DNA of 64,000 nucleotides from Pardosa pseudoannulata (GCA_032207245.1 CM063502.1:63857544-63921543); one strand, 5' to 3'; counted from the stretch's first letter, positions 35,913 through 50,167 are shown. Program-made: numbers and translations. The notes: a model not told the origin generated them from the letters alone.

Positions 35913-37731
35913 CTAAAGAAACAAAATTAATTTTTACAAAATTCTAATAATAAAAATTCAAATGATGACAGACAGAGATGAAAAAAACTGTTTTGATACA
36001 TGTAAGAAAGTTTTCTAATTTCAGATAAATATTACACTTATTCCAACACATAAGATAAATATACTTGAAAAAAGAAAAAAATTTTAACTATAAAAAAGAA
36101 GAAAGTATATAACTTTTAAAAAGATTTTGACTTACATAATATAAAATCATACACCTAAATGTGAAAGCTATTAGAACTGAGTTTTCTTTATAAATATCAA
36201 CAAGTTACCAAGCATTCTAAGCAACAAATTACTAAATTCTTTAAAGCATAGATTCAAATCAGAACAGTTTCTTCAACTAAAAAAGCACAGAGGTTTACTT
36301 TTAGATAGACTAATTGGAAAAATATTTTCCCTTTAATTAAAAATAATCCCAGGTGCCTGTGAATTCCAAGGAATTACATTATTCTTCTAACTTTAAAAGA
36401 GATATCAAATATTAAGCTATAACAGTCTAAAATGGAATATATAATAATTAATGAAAACCAATGTCACTCATCAAGCTTAAAAAATTCAAGTACAATCTTA
36501 TTAATCTTGCAATATTTATATTTATCTGTTTATACAATTGTACAACAATCTACAACAGAATGAATTTTATTCTATTAGGCCATTTGAAAGATTCACTTTT
36601 TTTTTTCATTCATAGAAAAAAAATTTTTTTTCTTAGTATATAAATATTTTATTAAGCAGCAATTTTACACAGTATCCAACAGTTAATATGATATAATATG
36701 AATTCGAAAACAGTTTGTTTAAAAAATTTTCTAAAATATTTTGAAGAAAAGTGAAATGACATTTTTAAGCCCTTTGTAATTTGGAGGTCATTTGCAAATT
36801 CCTCACTTACCCATGCAATGATAAGATCCTGTTAGCACATGTAGTAACAGTGTTAATTAAGCTATTCATCTCAGAAAAGAAAATGTGCATATACTTTAAA
36901 TATGAGCTAAAGAAACTTCAGAATTTTACAATATCACAACACTAATATGTGTTATTTTATAATAAATACATGTTTTTTAAGAACCATTTTGCCATTAAAA
37001 ACACACATTGGTCACACATGGAATGAGACAAATTTACAAAAATTGAAGTGTTATGCCTCATTTCTATAAAAGATACATCTAAAAACTTGAGAACACACTG
37101 GAGGCTGAAATTGTTGACTAGGGGTACAAAACCAAATATTTAGACTGTGTATCCAGAAGACAGATTTCTATATGGGTTCAATTCTAAAGCTGATTCTATA
37201 ACACATAAAAAGCCTTGATATTGGTAGAAATCAAATTAAAGAGTAGATTAAAGTACAGGCTTTAAAAATAATATTGATAAAAAATATACACTTGTGTGTT
37301 TTTAATTGCAATATTATACTTACTCTAAAAGTATACCTCAAACATTAAACTTCATAATATCTACAATTGAAGTTTGGCTATATTTTTAATAAAAAAAAAC
37401 ATGCAGAAAACCAACATATTTTAATATATGTGTATATGTATGTATATATATTTATATATAAAGAATTCCAGGTATTACAAAAAAAGATGAAGAGAAAACT
37501 TTAGAATATCAAAAAACAGTTGCATTCTAAATACTCTTAAATCCCCTATTATTACATAATAAAAGGTAAATAAAGATCTTCAAGAGCAATTTATTTTTAA
37601 TTTTGGGTATAAAATAATAGTAACATCAAAAGAAGCTTTGTCATATGTAAATTCAGAAAGAACAATACATTTTTAAAATGACTCATAATCAATTGTTGAA
37701 AGAAGCCATAAAAAACTGAAGTAATATTTAC

Positions 37732-37800
37732 TCAGTTATAAAAGGTTCTTCAAGAAGATCTGAAGCAGTAGCCCTTTGATCTGGATCTGGAACAAAGCAC
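37732..37800 (-). CDS. Ask1: ASK1 exon E13: kinase C-terminal end
   Basis: 69 bp. Encodes CFVPDPDQRATASDLLEEPF then IT. It carries the conserved DPDxRA arginine and LLxxPF end of the kinase C-lobe. Donor GTAAAT. Confidence 0.93.
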
Positions 37801-37884
37801 CTGAAAATAACAAAACAGAGAATATATATATAGCAAAAATCTTAGCCTCTTAAGTTCATTAAAATTCTCTCAATCCATGTTCCA

Positions 37885-38440
37885 CTTTTCTTAATCTTAA
37901 CTTTCCCAGCCACACAAAATAAGTCAAGGATAAAAATCATTGTGATTGCATTCCTTCCACAACTCTCAAAACTAGAAACTGAATTTATAACTGCTACATG
38001 GTCCTTTCTTTCATTTTACTAAACTAGATGTTAATTCTCACAAGAAAAATCACAGATCTTTGCATCTTTATACCTTTGTATGCAATTATTTTGTTTGTAT
38101 GTTTAAGAAGTCACAAAGAACCACAGATTTAAGTTTCTCTCTTATGAGAAATTATCCATATAATTCCCCCTCCTTATGATCGCATTTTCACAAATCATCA
38201 GATGCACATTTGTGTTTTGCCCATATAAAACAAAGCCATCAGTTCCAACACTTTAAGATAAAAATAAAGGTTTTTGATAACTATCTGCCTAGTCTTAGTG
38301 TTGCAGTGAATTAATTGCCTTTCCTGACATTACTGCAGTAAAGTTGTGTTGTCAAGACAGCACTGCCAATTAAAAATATGGGCTATTCCCAAGTGTGATC
38401 AGTGAAGAATAATTTTTACTTGTTTCATACATATCAAGAG
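37885..38440 (+). repeat. Dispersed repeat of about 550 bp, copy 1
   Basis: Starts near TTAATCTTAACTTTCCCAGC and ends near GATCAGTGAAGAATAATTTTT. Collinear with 50168-50690 along its length (shared words TTGCATTCCTTCCACAA, AAAATAAAGG, GCCTAGTCTTAGTGTT, TACTGCAGTAAA, AAAATATGGGCTAT) with many differences. No coding potential and no clear terminal repeats, so class unknown. Confidence 0.8.
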
Positions 38441-38727
38441 GAAAGTGTATGGTTTTCTATTTAGAGATTTGTGTGCATATAATTTAATGCTTTATAAAAA
38501 CATACATACTTTGTTGTAAACATACCAATTACTGAACAGCTCTTCTATAAAATCATAAAAAAAATTGCTGTCAATATTTAAATCTCTAGGATTCACTATG
38601 TCACCCATTATTTTTAACAAATATTTTACTTGCCAGTCTGCAATAGATTAGCAGTACTATTTTAATATTTTATGCTGTAAAATAAGTACATTTTTTTTCT
38701 GATGGCAGGGGATGTAAACAGACACAT

Positions 38728-38730
<3 letters not shown>

Positions 38731-38764
<34 letters not shown>

Positions 38765-38792
38765 TGTATATATATATATATATATATATATT
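38731..38792. repeat. (GT)n(AT)n microsatellite
   Basis: GT repeat passing into AT repeat with one TTG interruption. Confidence 0.95.
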
Positions 38793-39631
38793 TGTACATA
38801 GGTGCTTTATTTATTATTTTTAAAATTTTTAAATCTGACAGTATTAAAATTATTTATCTGAATCAAATATCTCATAATATTCACTAAACATACTTCTTGT
38901 TTTAAAACAATCAAGCCAAAGCAAATTATTCAAAGATAAAGACTTCTTATTAAGGAATTAAAATAGAAATTTTCAAAATTTTCAGTAATAATTTACCTTT
39001 AAGCAAAAATGCATAAATATACAGCTCAAACAATAATACTTATATATCATTTTTTCTACTAACATAACATCTATTCTGAGAAACCAAATTATTTAACCTT
39101 TACCTATTTAAAAAAAAAGGAAAACAGAGTATACAAAAACAAAAATAGTAACAACCGTACAAAAACTCACAGAGAAAATTAATTTAGAGAAAAAAAATTT
39201 TAAGAACTTTCCTAAAAAAACTCAGTGGTTTCCAGTAAATTGTTAGAAGTATTCCTACATAAATCATTCTTAGTGAAATATTTTCTAATAACAAGATAAA
39301 AAATAAATATACAAAATTATCCAAGCATTTAAGCTATTTTCAAAAGAAAAATATCAAAAAAAGTTGCTAAAAATATTTGCTAGTTAAACTGAAGTAATGC
39401 TTCATTTCTGTGGAATTCTCATTACAAAATGACCAACATATCAAACATGCAGTAAAAGCAAAGGCTGAAAGGCAAGTATTATTTTTATTATTACCAACTT
39501 ATTTTTGTATTATTACTGAATTACATCAAGTTAAACAGTTCTTTCCTGTGTTTGTGTAACACAAAATTGAATTCACAATTTGAATTTTCCGAGTTTTCAA
39601 TTAAAACTAAAAATTAACATTATTATATTAC

Positions 39632-39732
39632 CTTAGAATAAAATTTTTAGCTCGCTCAGACATACTAGATGGAATTTCAGGATGCATTTTATAGAACCCA
39701 ACTTTAAACATAGCAGCATGTGGTGAACCTAA
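39632..39732 (-). CDS. Ask1: ASK1 exon E12: kinase alpha-G/H
   Basis: 101 bp. Encodes [20 protein letters not shown] then [13 protein letters not shown]. AAMFKVGxxKxHPEIPxSMS is characteristic of ASK kinases. The Arg codon is split with E13. Confidence 0.95.
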
Positions 39733-40289
39733 CTATAATACAAAAAGGAATACTTGACAATGTTTTAACACTCTTTAATATATTTATTATTTCCATATTG
39801 AAAACATAAAATGAAACAATACTTGAATCATATAGAATAAAATTCATTAAATCTATTAGAACAGTATGATAAAAAAAATGCAGAAAATTATAGTTATTAT
39901 AGCTTTTAAATCAACTGTCACACTGAACATTAGTTTTAACATGTAGATAATTTTCTACAAAACTAAGAAAATCCTGATGATTGCTATCCCAATCATTTAA
40001 TATTAATTATATTATGACCACAAAATACTACCAAGGCATAAATACATGTAAAATTCCAAATAATTTCAAGCTAATTTAGATCAATAGACAAAATTTTTAG
40101 AATTATTCATTTATAAATAAGGAAAACTATCTATAATGAATGAAATACAAGGCCCAGTTTTTTCCAACTTTCAAGAGATTATCACTAAAAGATAAGAGTA
40201 GAGAACAAAATGAAGGTATTACCAAAAGTTACGCATGAATATTTGGTTAGTTTTTGACAAAATTGCCATAAAGATATAGGCATTTGTCA

Positions 40290-40830
40290 TATTGGCGGAC
40301 CAGGTTTCTGATCTACTCTATGAAGGAAGTTGGCATCATGAATTACTAAAATTTACAAAGAAATTAAAGATGTTTAAACAATTCCTCACTAATAAAATGT
40401 TTTTCCCCTTGTGTAGTGCTTGTTCAGTCCATTGGGATTCCAATTCATCCCCTAGTGCCACTCTTCTGAGTTCACTTGTGGATTGTGCCTACAGTGCTCT
40501 AGGCACTCGTAGGGCGCCTTGCATGGCAGGGTAGTCCAGTACTCGCGATCTTCCCAGCACCACAGACTGGAAGGCCTTACGGCCATATGGGCCCGGTGTG
40601 TACTTGATTGCTTGTTCAGTTTAGGAAAATGGGGAATGCAGAGATTTATTATCAGACTTACAAAGAAACTGAAAAAGTTCAAGCAATTATTCACTAATAG
40701 AATGTTATGTTTACAGTTGTATTTTCGGTTTTTTTAACTGAATAGGAGTGGTGCTTTTTCAGTTTAGGGAACTGGGGAATACAGGGGTTTATTGTCAGAT
40801 ATTTACATGACTGCAAAGACAGAGGATGGG
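40290..40830 (+). repeat. Composite dispersed repeat with internal direct repeats
   Basis: 40510-40610 matches the GC-rich repeat at 3350-3450. Around it, ACAAAGAAATTAAAGATGTT ... CACTAATAAAATG (about 40350-40400) recurs at 40660-40704, and TTCAGTTTAGGAAAATGGGG (40617) recurs at 40758. Short open frames on both strands are products of this repeat, not genes. Confidence 0.7.
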
Positions 40831-41036
40831 GAATAAATAAGTTTATTTTGTTTTCCACACATTTTTTAATTATGATCTATTAAAAGTAAAAAATAAAGCC
40901 CTTATATATTGATTTAGTCTTATCTATTATATAAATTAAACAATGGATTTACAAACAAAAAGAATAAAATACAAAGTGCATAATTAAAATAATTCAACAG
41001 GATATCTTAAGGGAATATAAAATATGGCATATTTAC

Positions 41037-41102
41037 TTCACCAAATGGAGGTTTTCCAGTAGCCATCTCAACAACTGTGCACCCAAGAGACCAAATGTCA
41101 GC
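41037..41102 (-). CDS. Ask1: ASK1 exon E11: kinase alpha-F
   Basis: 66 bp, 22 codons in phase 0. Encodes [20 protein letters not shown] then GE. The DIWSLGCT Asp anchors the catalytic spine. Donor GTAAAT chosen because it keeps frame with the next exon's [12 protein letters not shown]. Confidence 0.95.
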
Positions 41103-41678
41103 CTAGAAAGTGACAAAAGTTTTTAAACATATGCTAAAGTTTTTCAGATTCTCTGAAATATTATTTTTATATACTTGAGTACATAAAATAAAACCATTAT
41201 TCTTTGTAAGAATAAAAATTGTGAATTTATACAAATACATTTTTATAAATAAAAAATAAATTTAGTTATTTTTATTAAAATAAAAACAATGGTAAACACT
41301 TGCTACACATGTTTTTTGTTTCAAAGTAACAATATATTTAATTCCACACAGATTTTTTTACAAAAAAAGAATAAAAAACTATATAAGAACACCATTTAAG
41401 CAAAGTTAGAATTACAGAATGAATTGTTATCCTATTTAAAATAGGATAATCTTTAGTGTAGGCCAAGTTTTCTTAATTTTCACTGCTATAAAATCATATA
41501 ATGTAAAATTTACTTTCAGAATAAATGAAACTAATAGTGTAAATGCTTTAAACTATAATACTTTATATGGACAATTGATTTATTCACAATACATCATTAT
41601 TAAATAACAAATAATTGAATATGAATGATTCAGCTTAATTAACTTATATTCTTACATAAAATGAAAGCTAAGTTTGGT

Positions 41679-42249
41679 TTAATCCATTAGCGTCCAGTGA
41701 TCTATTTTTAGATCGCTAAGCATAGCATGGGAAACTTGCTTTTAGATGACCTTCAACCCACCCCACATATTCCATACTGCACAAGGGGCAAGACAAAGGG
41801 CAAAGATGCTGTCGACTTGTAGGGTGCCAAGGAAGGCCCCTACATATTGTGTGAAGTGCGATACCACTTTATGCAAGAAGTGTTTCATCAAATTCCACAC
41901 TAAACTGTAGAAACATTAAAATTTTGTATTTTAAAATAATTGAATGTTACTAAGTACATTCTGTAATATTGTGCAATTCTGTATAAATGTTTTTAAAAGG
42001 AAATGCATTAGTTTTTATCTATTTGGTTCGTTTTTACCATGTTATTGAAGTACTACTGATTGTTGTGTATTTGCTAAAATATATCCTCTGAACCCCAATG
42101 ATCTATTTTTAGATCAGCATTTTTTTTAAAACTAAGGTACGTATTGATAAAATTCGATAATAATATTCATGTTGATGGTAAAAGACACCCAATTTATGAA
42201 TTATAAGTCATTGCATCAAAGAGAAATAATTTGGGCATTAATGGGCTAA
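41679..42249 (+). mobile_element. piggyBac fossil, internally deleted
   Basis: 571 bp starting TTAATCCATTAGCGTCC and, inverted, ending TTAGCCCATTAATGCCC. Near both ends is the palindrome GATCTATTTTTAGATC (about 41700-41715 and 42101-42116). Inside is the C-terminal end of a transposase (41746-41910). Most of the transposase gene is gone. Antisense to the host gene, in intron E10/E11. Confidence 0.78.
41746..41910 (+). pseudogene. piggyBac transposase C-terminal Cys/His segment
   Basis: 54-codon open frame ending CRVPRKAPTYCVKC, DTTLCKKCFIKFHTKL, stop. The C-x9-C-x2-C-x4-C-x2-C-x4-H pattern is the terminal zinc-binding domain of piggyBac transposases. A TAG stop precedes the ATG. Only the tail of the protein is present. 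Confidence 0.82.
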
Positions 42250-42421
42250 TTCAGTTCAAAGTGATATGGTCTACTTTGTAACACAAGGGCTAATGAGACC
42301 AGAACCTACTGCTTAAACTGGAATCGAAACAATTACAAACCTCTATGCCAGCAGTGAGATTTAAACCCACAGACATGAGTACTGTATTACAGCACCCTAC
42401 CCATTTAGCTATTATCCACAG
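42250..42421 (-). mobile_element. SINE family A copy 7
   Basis: Minus-strand copy directly against the right end of the piggyBac fossil. Recognisable by CACAAGGGCTAATGAGACC, CCTACTGCTTAAACTGG and AAACCCACAGACATGAGTAC. The long minus frame 42290-42514 is not a gene. Confidence 0.8.
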
Positions 42422-42642
42422 GATATTAAGATATAACATCCCAGATAACACACCAATCTCTTTTAGACATCTATTATACCTCACCTCATAAAAACATGCA
42501 CCTCTAAAAGACACTGAAAAATATCTACTTCACATCTTATGGAGCTCTATAGGAGTTCCAAGGTGTACTTTTTTTGAGACCTATAAGACGTCTAAGAAAT
42601 CTAATGATAATAATGATGGTACATATTTTATTAAGTAATAAC

Positions 42643-42872
42643 CAGGGTGCTAACTCAAATTTCATAATTCTCTGATTTTTCCAAGAAAAAAAAACCCTAA
42701 AAATTTCCAAATTTCCACTGCAGTTCTTTTTATGATATGAGACATACACATATATATATTTATATATATAAATATACATGTAAATTTTATATCATAAAAA
42801 GAACTGTAATGGAAACCAGAAAAATTTAGCTGTTTTGCCTGGAAAAATTAGGACATTTGAGTTTGCATCCTG
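42643..42872. mobile_element. Fold-back (hAT-like) miniature element
   Basis: Left CAGGGTGCTAACTCAAAT and inverted right CAGGATGCAAACTCAAAT. The arms stay complementary inward (TTTTTCC, then CAGTTCTTTTTATGATAT) for about 100 bp each, around an AT-rich loop at 42755-42780. CAGGG ends suggest hAT. The 8-bp flanks do not match well. Confidence 0.72.
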
Positions 42873-43637
42873 ATTATTACCTAAGTAATAATATATATAC
42901 TGTTATTTCTATACATTTTGCTATACTTCCATAAATTTACTTTTATTTTTAAAATCACTGTAGCAGTTATTTTTGCATAAGTGTACCAATAGAATACAAA
43001 TTGTTCAAAATAAATTACGGTAATTTATTATTAAGAAATTATATATATTTACATACGCACATATATTATAAAAGTACATAGCATACATAATTTTCATACC
43101 ATTAAATAATTTTTTATGGCCATTTTAGCATAAATGAGTTAAAAGCTTTTAAAAAGCACATCAAATCACATTAAAATATTAGGATTGCAAATAATAATTT
43201 AATACAACCATGCATAAATTCTTAATTTAAAAATTTATTAATTTGCAGAAATTCAGTAATTTGTGCTGAATACTGAATTTAAAAACTTATAAAACTTATC
43301 TAAAAAATGTGTAATACATTTTTTGGAGAAGCTTCTGGGAACAAAAGCTCTCACTTTACTTTTATTTAAATTATCATACTAAATATATATTTCTATTTCA
43401 GCTGGGCAATTAATAAAGCCTCAATTGATAAAATGTATGCTCTAATTTATTGCTAAAACAAGATTTTATTTCTTAATTATCTTTCTTGACATATACAGAA
43501 ATAAAATGCTAATAAACACCACTTTATTTTAACTTTTCGATTTATACTATTTCAGCTAACTCTATTGGAATTTTATGCTTGTAGCACTTTTATCTCATTT
43601 GAATCCCTTTTCTTTCTCATCCTTTAATTTTTCTTGA

Positions 43638-43663
43638 TTTTTTTTTTTTTTTTTTTTTTTTTT
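43638..43663. repeat. Poly(T) run
   Basis: 26 consecutive T bases in the large intron E10/E11. Confidence 0.95.
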
Positions 43664-45084
43664 AGATCAACAACATACAAAGGGCCTGAATTTCATGCAA
43701 CACTTATATTTTTTAGCAATATTTAACTACAAAACATTAATAATCTATAGTACAGAACCACAAATTGATCTTAAAAAAGCTACACTTCCTTCAGATTTTC
43801 TATGCATTTTTCACTGACATAAAACTCTCATTCCAAATTTGTTACTATATATGATAAATTAAAATAGTATTTGAAAAAAAATTTAAGTTCCTGAGATGTA
43901 TTTGACATTGAAATGACATCTACCTAAGGATAATCTAATTTGCTGTTTCCTAGTAAGTTTTCTTTTTTCAGTACCAAGTATATTGGCCAACAATTTTTTA
44001 AACTATCAGTTTTACCTGTAACATCATCAGAAATCCAATGGTTTTCCACAAGAATCTCAAAGCATAAAGATAAATATTTAGAAATTAATGCTTTATCAAT
44101 AAAAAAGACAGGTTTAAAATAGAAATTGTTTCAGTTAATTTAAATTTCAATAGTGATCTGTAACATAGTTTCTGTACTATTTATCAAAAATTATTTATGG
44201 TAAATTTATAGATTATCTCTAAAGCTAAAAAAAATTGAAGGTTTTTCAGATAAATTTGTTCCTTGGATATTTCCTGCTATTTTTGATGTTTTTATAATTA
44301 AGTAATGACAATTGTCAAACATTATAACTCAAAAATAAGGATAAATGTTACTATTCATGTAATAATTTTTACAATAAAAACCTGACACAAAGGTTTTTTT
44401 TAAATTTAAGGAAAAAAGAAAATTAACCAAAATGCTTATTGTGTAACTGAAAATCTGGATTGACAATATGCACTTATAATTTTTTTATGCAATTGTTCTA
44501 ATGTTAGTATGTAATGTTGGTTTTTGACAGTACAAACCAGTTTTTGATGATTTATCATGTCAAAAACCCAAACCTGTGACGAAATACTGGTTGAATACAG
44601 ATTTTTTTTCCCCATTATTTACAAAAGTAACTTTAATATGACTTAAGGTTAATAAGATTAAGTTTTAAAATGTATATTTATAAGCATCATTAATTTAAAA
44701 AAAATTTAAATATATTTTCACTATAATTATCTTCTTCAATAATTAATTTACAATTATATTTGTGCTCGCATTCTTTAACATAAAACATATTTTCAGTACT
44801 GCAAGAAAAAAAAAGTTTTACTAAAAGTCTTTATTGAATATAAATATTTTTACAAATTCTCCCTAGTAATTAATTTTCTTGCTTTTACACCAGTCTTTAA
44901 CAAAGACTTTATTTATTTGGACCATCACATGCTTGTATAATACATTCCACTCCCCTGCACCTAATGTAAAATAAATAAAAACATTTTATTAGACAATATT
45001 GTTAGATTTGTTTAGATTTTATAAGATTGGTCTTAATACATACCCTTTATAAGTGTACATTTAATATAAAAAATATTACATACA

Positions 45085-45089
<5 letters not shown>

Positions 45090-45158
<69 letters not shown>
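45090..45158. repeat. (AT)n microsatellite
   Basis: Pure AT with one ACAT break, same intron. Confidence 0.95.
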
Positions 45159-46774
45159 TTACATAAAACCATATGCCTACATTTAACGTACTTCATAGTA
45201 AGAAAAATATTTAAAATGTAGAATATAAATATGAATTCAGACAACAAATACATTAAATAATGCTAAAAATATAAAAGTATGCAAAAATATGAAAAAATTA
45301 AACCAAACAAATTATAAAAAAATACATTAACATAATAATTAAAAGTAAATTAAAATACAACGAAGGCTTACCACCAACAATGCAATATATTTATTAGAAT
45401 ATAATTCATAGCATTTAAATATTTATCTATTAGAGAACAAAATGTTACTTCTATACCATAAAATTTTTCTATGAACTGTAACAGGAAAATATTACTAGTT
45501 TTGAATTTCACTGACATTTCAGTGAATTTCTCTTTAGACAATCAATCTTTTAATTTTGTGAGTGTGTATTTTATATTATGTCTGTTCTAAGATATTTTTC
45601 TTACTAAAAAGTAACGATAAAATAATTATATGCTAACAGTTCTTTTGTGTCATTATTTAACTCCTACTTATGTTTGAAATTTCCTCCATTGTTCAAATTA
45701 CTTCCCTTGTGGACTAGCCCTTTCTATAAAAAGGAATAAATAAATGAATAGAATCTCTCTGGATAAATAAATGGTTTTAAGCTAGGTGGATCCAGGTTGA
45801 TAAATCGCATACAAAAAACTGATATTTTTAATTTAACTGAAAAATTTCAAACATAAAAAAAAACCCACAAACATCAATATTACGTTTTACTTGGATACTA
45901 TGAGTAATAAATCTGAAATTTAATGACACTTTATACAAGATTTTAAAAAGAATTAATATGATTCTCTAAATATAATAACTTTTTAATTAATCCTCTTACT
46001 GATCAAGTATTTAATATCTATATGTTCTATAAATGTATATATATTTTCTTTTCCTTTTATACTCACATATATTTTCTATATCTTGTAGAACTTTATAACA
46101 TTAGAGTATAATGCTTTAGTAATTGATACATGGAGGTTTAAAAAACCTCTACGGTGCTTGACTGAGTTTTTTACCACTCTTAGGAACCAGCTATTCACTG
46201 AAATTTATTTTACCTTTACCAACACACAGTTGTTAGATGAAAATCCTTTTTCAGGATGTGTGTTATTATGAGGTACAATTAGAGCATATTTGATTAATTC
46301 TACCAAAGTGTTACATTTCTTTTTGTCAAAGATAACAAAGTGAAAATTGTTTGCCAACAGTAGTCAATTCTTAATGATGATCCATCTATAGATAAGTCAT
46401 AAACTAAAGTCTAGGTCATTTATGGATACAGTCAACTTCACTAATTATTCTATCAGAATTTGATAGATTCTATTCTTTCCTGACTTTTTATAGATTAGTC
46501 ATATTTTCTGAAAAGTTCAAGTAACTACAAATAGTTGTAATTTCACTGAGACTTTCTATAATTTTTAGGTGATGAAACTTAAAATTTAAATTTGAATAAA
46601 AACTAACATTTAAATCTAAATTCATTGTGAAAGTCAAAATTATTACAAAAATATATGAACACTGTCTTCCCTGTATTAAAAAAAACATCAAATATATTAA
46701 TATTAAAAATGTAATGTAAATATTTAGAATTAATATTCTGAAAATTATATTTCCATTTAAGTATTTTGCATCTA

Positions 46775-46776
<2 letters not shown>

Positions 46777-46848
<72 letters not shown>
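46777..46848. repeat. (AT)n microsatellite
   Basis: About 36 AT units; the long minus frame that begins over it (46488-46850) is not a gene. Confidence 0.95.
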
Positions 46849-46850
<2 letters not shown>

Positions 46851-47396
46851 TTCTTTTTAACTAAGTACTAAAATTGAAGAATATATGAATTCCAGAATAA
46901 AAGTTTACTCTTCTGATACAATGTGAAAAAACAACAAATTTTTTGAAGGGAATGAAAAGGCATTTTGTATTTCAACAAACTAAGAGGAAAGGTGTACTTT
47001 TTTTCATAATGAAAATATCAAGTAAGAATGATTACCATGGTTCATAAAAATTCCAAGAATTTTAAAATTATAAAAAATAGTGGTGGTAAACATTTTTCAG
47101 CTTTTCTTAACAATTTCTTAATTTGTTGAATATGAGTTTCAAACTGGAAAGCACTATGTTTTTCCAAAGATTAAAATTGTTTACATCATCATACACACGA
47201 AACAGTCTATGTACATTATATAAAATGTATTCCTTTCCAAACAATGCAAAAAACACTTAAAAAAAACACTCTAATAAGAACTTCTCATAGTTAAAGTTTA
47301 AATAATTTTTTGATTCTATAAAAATTTAACTGCAGAGTACAATGTTAAAAAATTAGTATACAAATCTTTTGACAAAACTTTCTAAAACATTATTGA

Positions 47397-47460
47397 TTGA
47401 TGGGTTTGTTTGGTTTGATGTGCTACAGTCTACTGTTTTACTACATGAGGGCCAATAAAA
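47397..47460 (-). mobile_element. SINE family A copy 8, strongly 5'-truncated
   Basis: Only the 3' 64 bp are present (CTACAGTCTACTGTTTTACT, ACATGAGGGCC). Flanked by ATTATTGA at 47389-47396 and 47461-47468. Confidence 0.75.
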
Positions 47461-49560
47461 ATTATTGAACCAGTTTAAAACAGGAGCAACCCTAAACTTT
47501 GTTGTTTCCCCTCTATTCCAGTCTTTAAATTCTCTTGGTTTATAACAGATATATTTTTCAACATTTTTAAGGAATTAGATACAAATACTATTTGACTAAG
47601 AGACAGCCCCCCCCCCCATGACAATTTCTTTTCACAAACTTACCCCTAATCCAAATGTAAATTAATTTACACAATTACTCCTAGACTGCATGCATGTTTT
47701 CATAAGGAATTTGGGTTACACAATCAGATCCTTCTAAGTTTAGTAAGGGGCTTATGCTGACATGGCTAAATTTTAACCTAAAATCATGATCAGTATGATC
47801 AATATTGCTTATGTCATGAAAATAAATTATGTTATTTATGTACTGACCCCCTGTCAGCATTTTGAATATCCAAAGTAACAATTACATAATAAAAGACCTA
47901 GGTAGAAAATCACAAGTAAAAGCTCTCTGTTCAATTTTTATAGTAGAATCATTCAATTTAATGCCATTATAAATAAGTTTAATTTCAGCAACAAAATCTT
48001 CTAAATATTCTGAAATACCTAGTGGTTTTTGATAACCTTGAGAAATGCCTTTTGGAAAAATTGATGGTGCATTTATAGATTATTTTTAGCATCTTAGTTT
48101 TTTTTTTATCTTTAAAAAAATTATAAGAAATAACAGGCATAGCAGGCAAAATATGTTAAGGATAACTCTAGAGGCAGAATAAATAAATGCAATAGAATTT
48201 ATATGTAGTTTAAAATGTGAATTATTATTATTTATTACTTATAGCAATCGCAAACATAATTTTGCAAGCCAATTCACTTTTTTTTTGTACAGCATAGCTA
48301 TAAAAAAAAGTCTCTACGTGCACAGGTTGACAAAATGAGGATAAGAATTTAAAAACAAAATTCTCAAACAGCTAATTTTGACTAAATATTTTAATGATTT
48401 TATACTACCATAAAATTAGTCATTTAAATTTTGTGAGTTTTATTATTACATACTATAATTTCAATTTTTGAGTCGCGAAAAATAAAATATATGAGACTGT
48501 ATATAGCTTAAAGTTGTTTAACTTACTTATAATGCTAAAAACTACTCTTGAATATTAAATAAAGAGTAATTTGGCACACATGTATATACCCTCATATGCT
48601 CAACACAGGATATATTTTATATAACATGAAAAAAAGAGAGTTAAAAACTGCTTTGATAAATTATTTAAGAAACATCACTTACCTTAAAACAAATGAAGGA
48701 AATTGATTAAATAAATCCTCACAAAAGGTCTGTTATCAATAGATCCAATTGAAGATTTTGCATACACTCGATACTTGATAAAAATATATAGCAGTAATAG
48801 TTTTTTAACCAGGCTACAAATGACACACATCAGAATCTGTTATAGACATTGAACTTGCAGGCTTTGCCTACTAAAGGTCAAAACTTAAAGGACTTATAGA
48901 TGTACTTAAAACGTTTTAGATAGGTAATAGACCTCGAAATAATACACGACTAATAGAAATCTTATTTTTTTTTCTTTTTTTTTAGAGTTCTATAGCATAT
49001 CTTGGATACCATGGAAAGATTTCGGTCTCTATCATATGACTAAAATCTCCACATGGTTGTGTGAGATTAAGTGTGCATCAAATGTTATTATTTTAAAATG
49101 TAAACTTTGTAAATTTTATTTTACATAGTTGAATATATATATAAAAAATTAAATATATTTCTTAGATTGTAAAAATGAGCAATTTTAAAAAGTATTTCAA
49201 TAATGGGATATGACGAATTTTTTTTTAAGATATCTTTAAATAAAAAATAGAATTGTTTAGTTTTAAAATCCTCCACTGAACAGCACATCAGTTCTGAATC
49301 TAATTACTCTTTTTTTTTTTTTTTTTACTTACAGAATAAAGGAAGGATTTAATCAAATTAGAGTACATACAGAAAATTTCTCCAAATGTAAAAGATGATA
49401 TAAACTATTTTACATTTAATTAAAAACACTCAAAAGATACTGGATCCAAGGATATTGTGCAATCTGTAATAATTTTAATTTTAAATCTAAAATAATTCTA
49501 AAAGAGAAAAATAATATCAATGGATTATATTAATTTGTGCATCAATATTTAATTATTTCA

Positions 49561-49686
<126 letters not shown>

Positions 49687-50167
49687 TTAAGAATGTTTTT
49701 AAAAATGTACAAAAAATTAATTACCAAGCAATTGGTTTATATAGCCAGAATTTTTCTTGTTCTATTTTTTTTACTGCACATTAAAATTTAAATTATCTAA
49801 ACTGATTGAGAATGTATGGTTTTACGAAACATTATTCATATTAATTATTTAAGTAAATGTAAATTTTTGTTAGCTTGTTTTAACTAGAAAATTTGCCATT
49901 TAAAATTCAGTATTAGAAGATAAAAAAGAATTTAAGTACTCAAAATTTACATTGTAAATAAATGATATTATAACTATAGTCTTCAATGTGCATTAATATT
50001 GTTCTAAGCAGGTCAGACAATTTTTAAAGAATGAAATAAACTTAATGTACACTTAATGTTGTTTTACTTTGTATTTTATATAATTTCTCACATATGTATG
50101 TGTATGTGTAAAACATCAAAATTATATTCCCTAAAGTTCTTCAAAATTATCTTAATTTACATTCTGT

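Noticed and set aside
48660..48760. Extra exon between kinase exons E10 and E11, suggested by a GTAAGT at 48680
   Set aside because: E10 and E11 already join in frame at the expected family position and the candidate adds no kinase motif.
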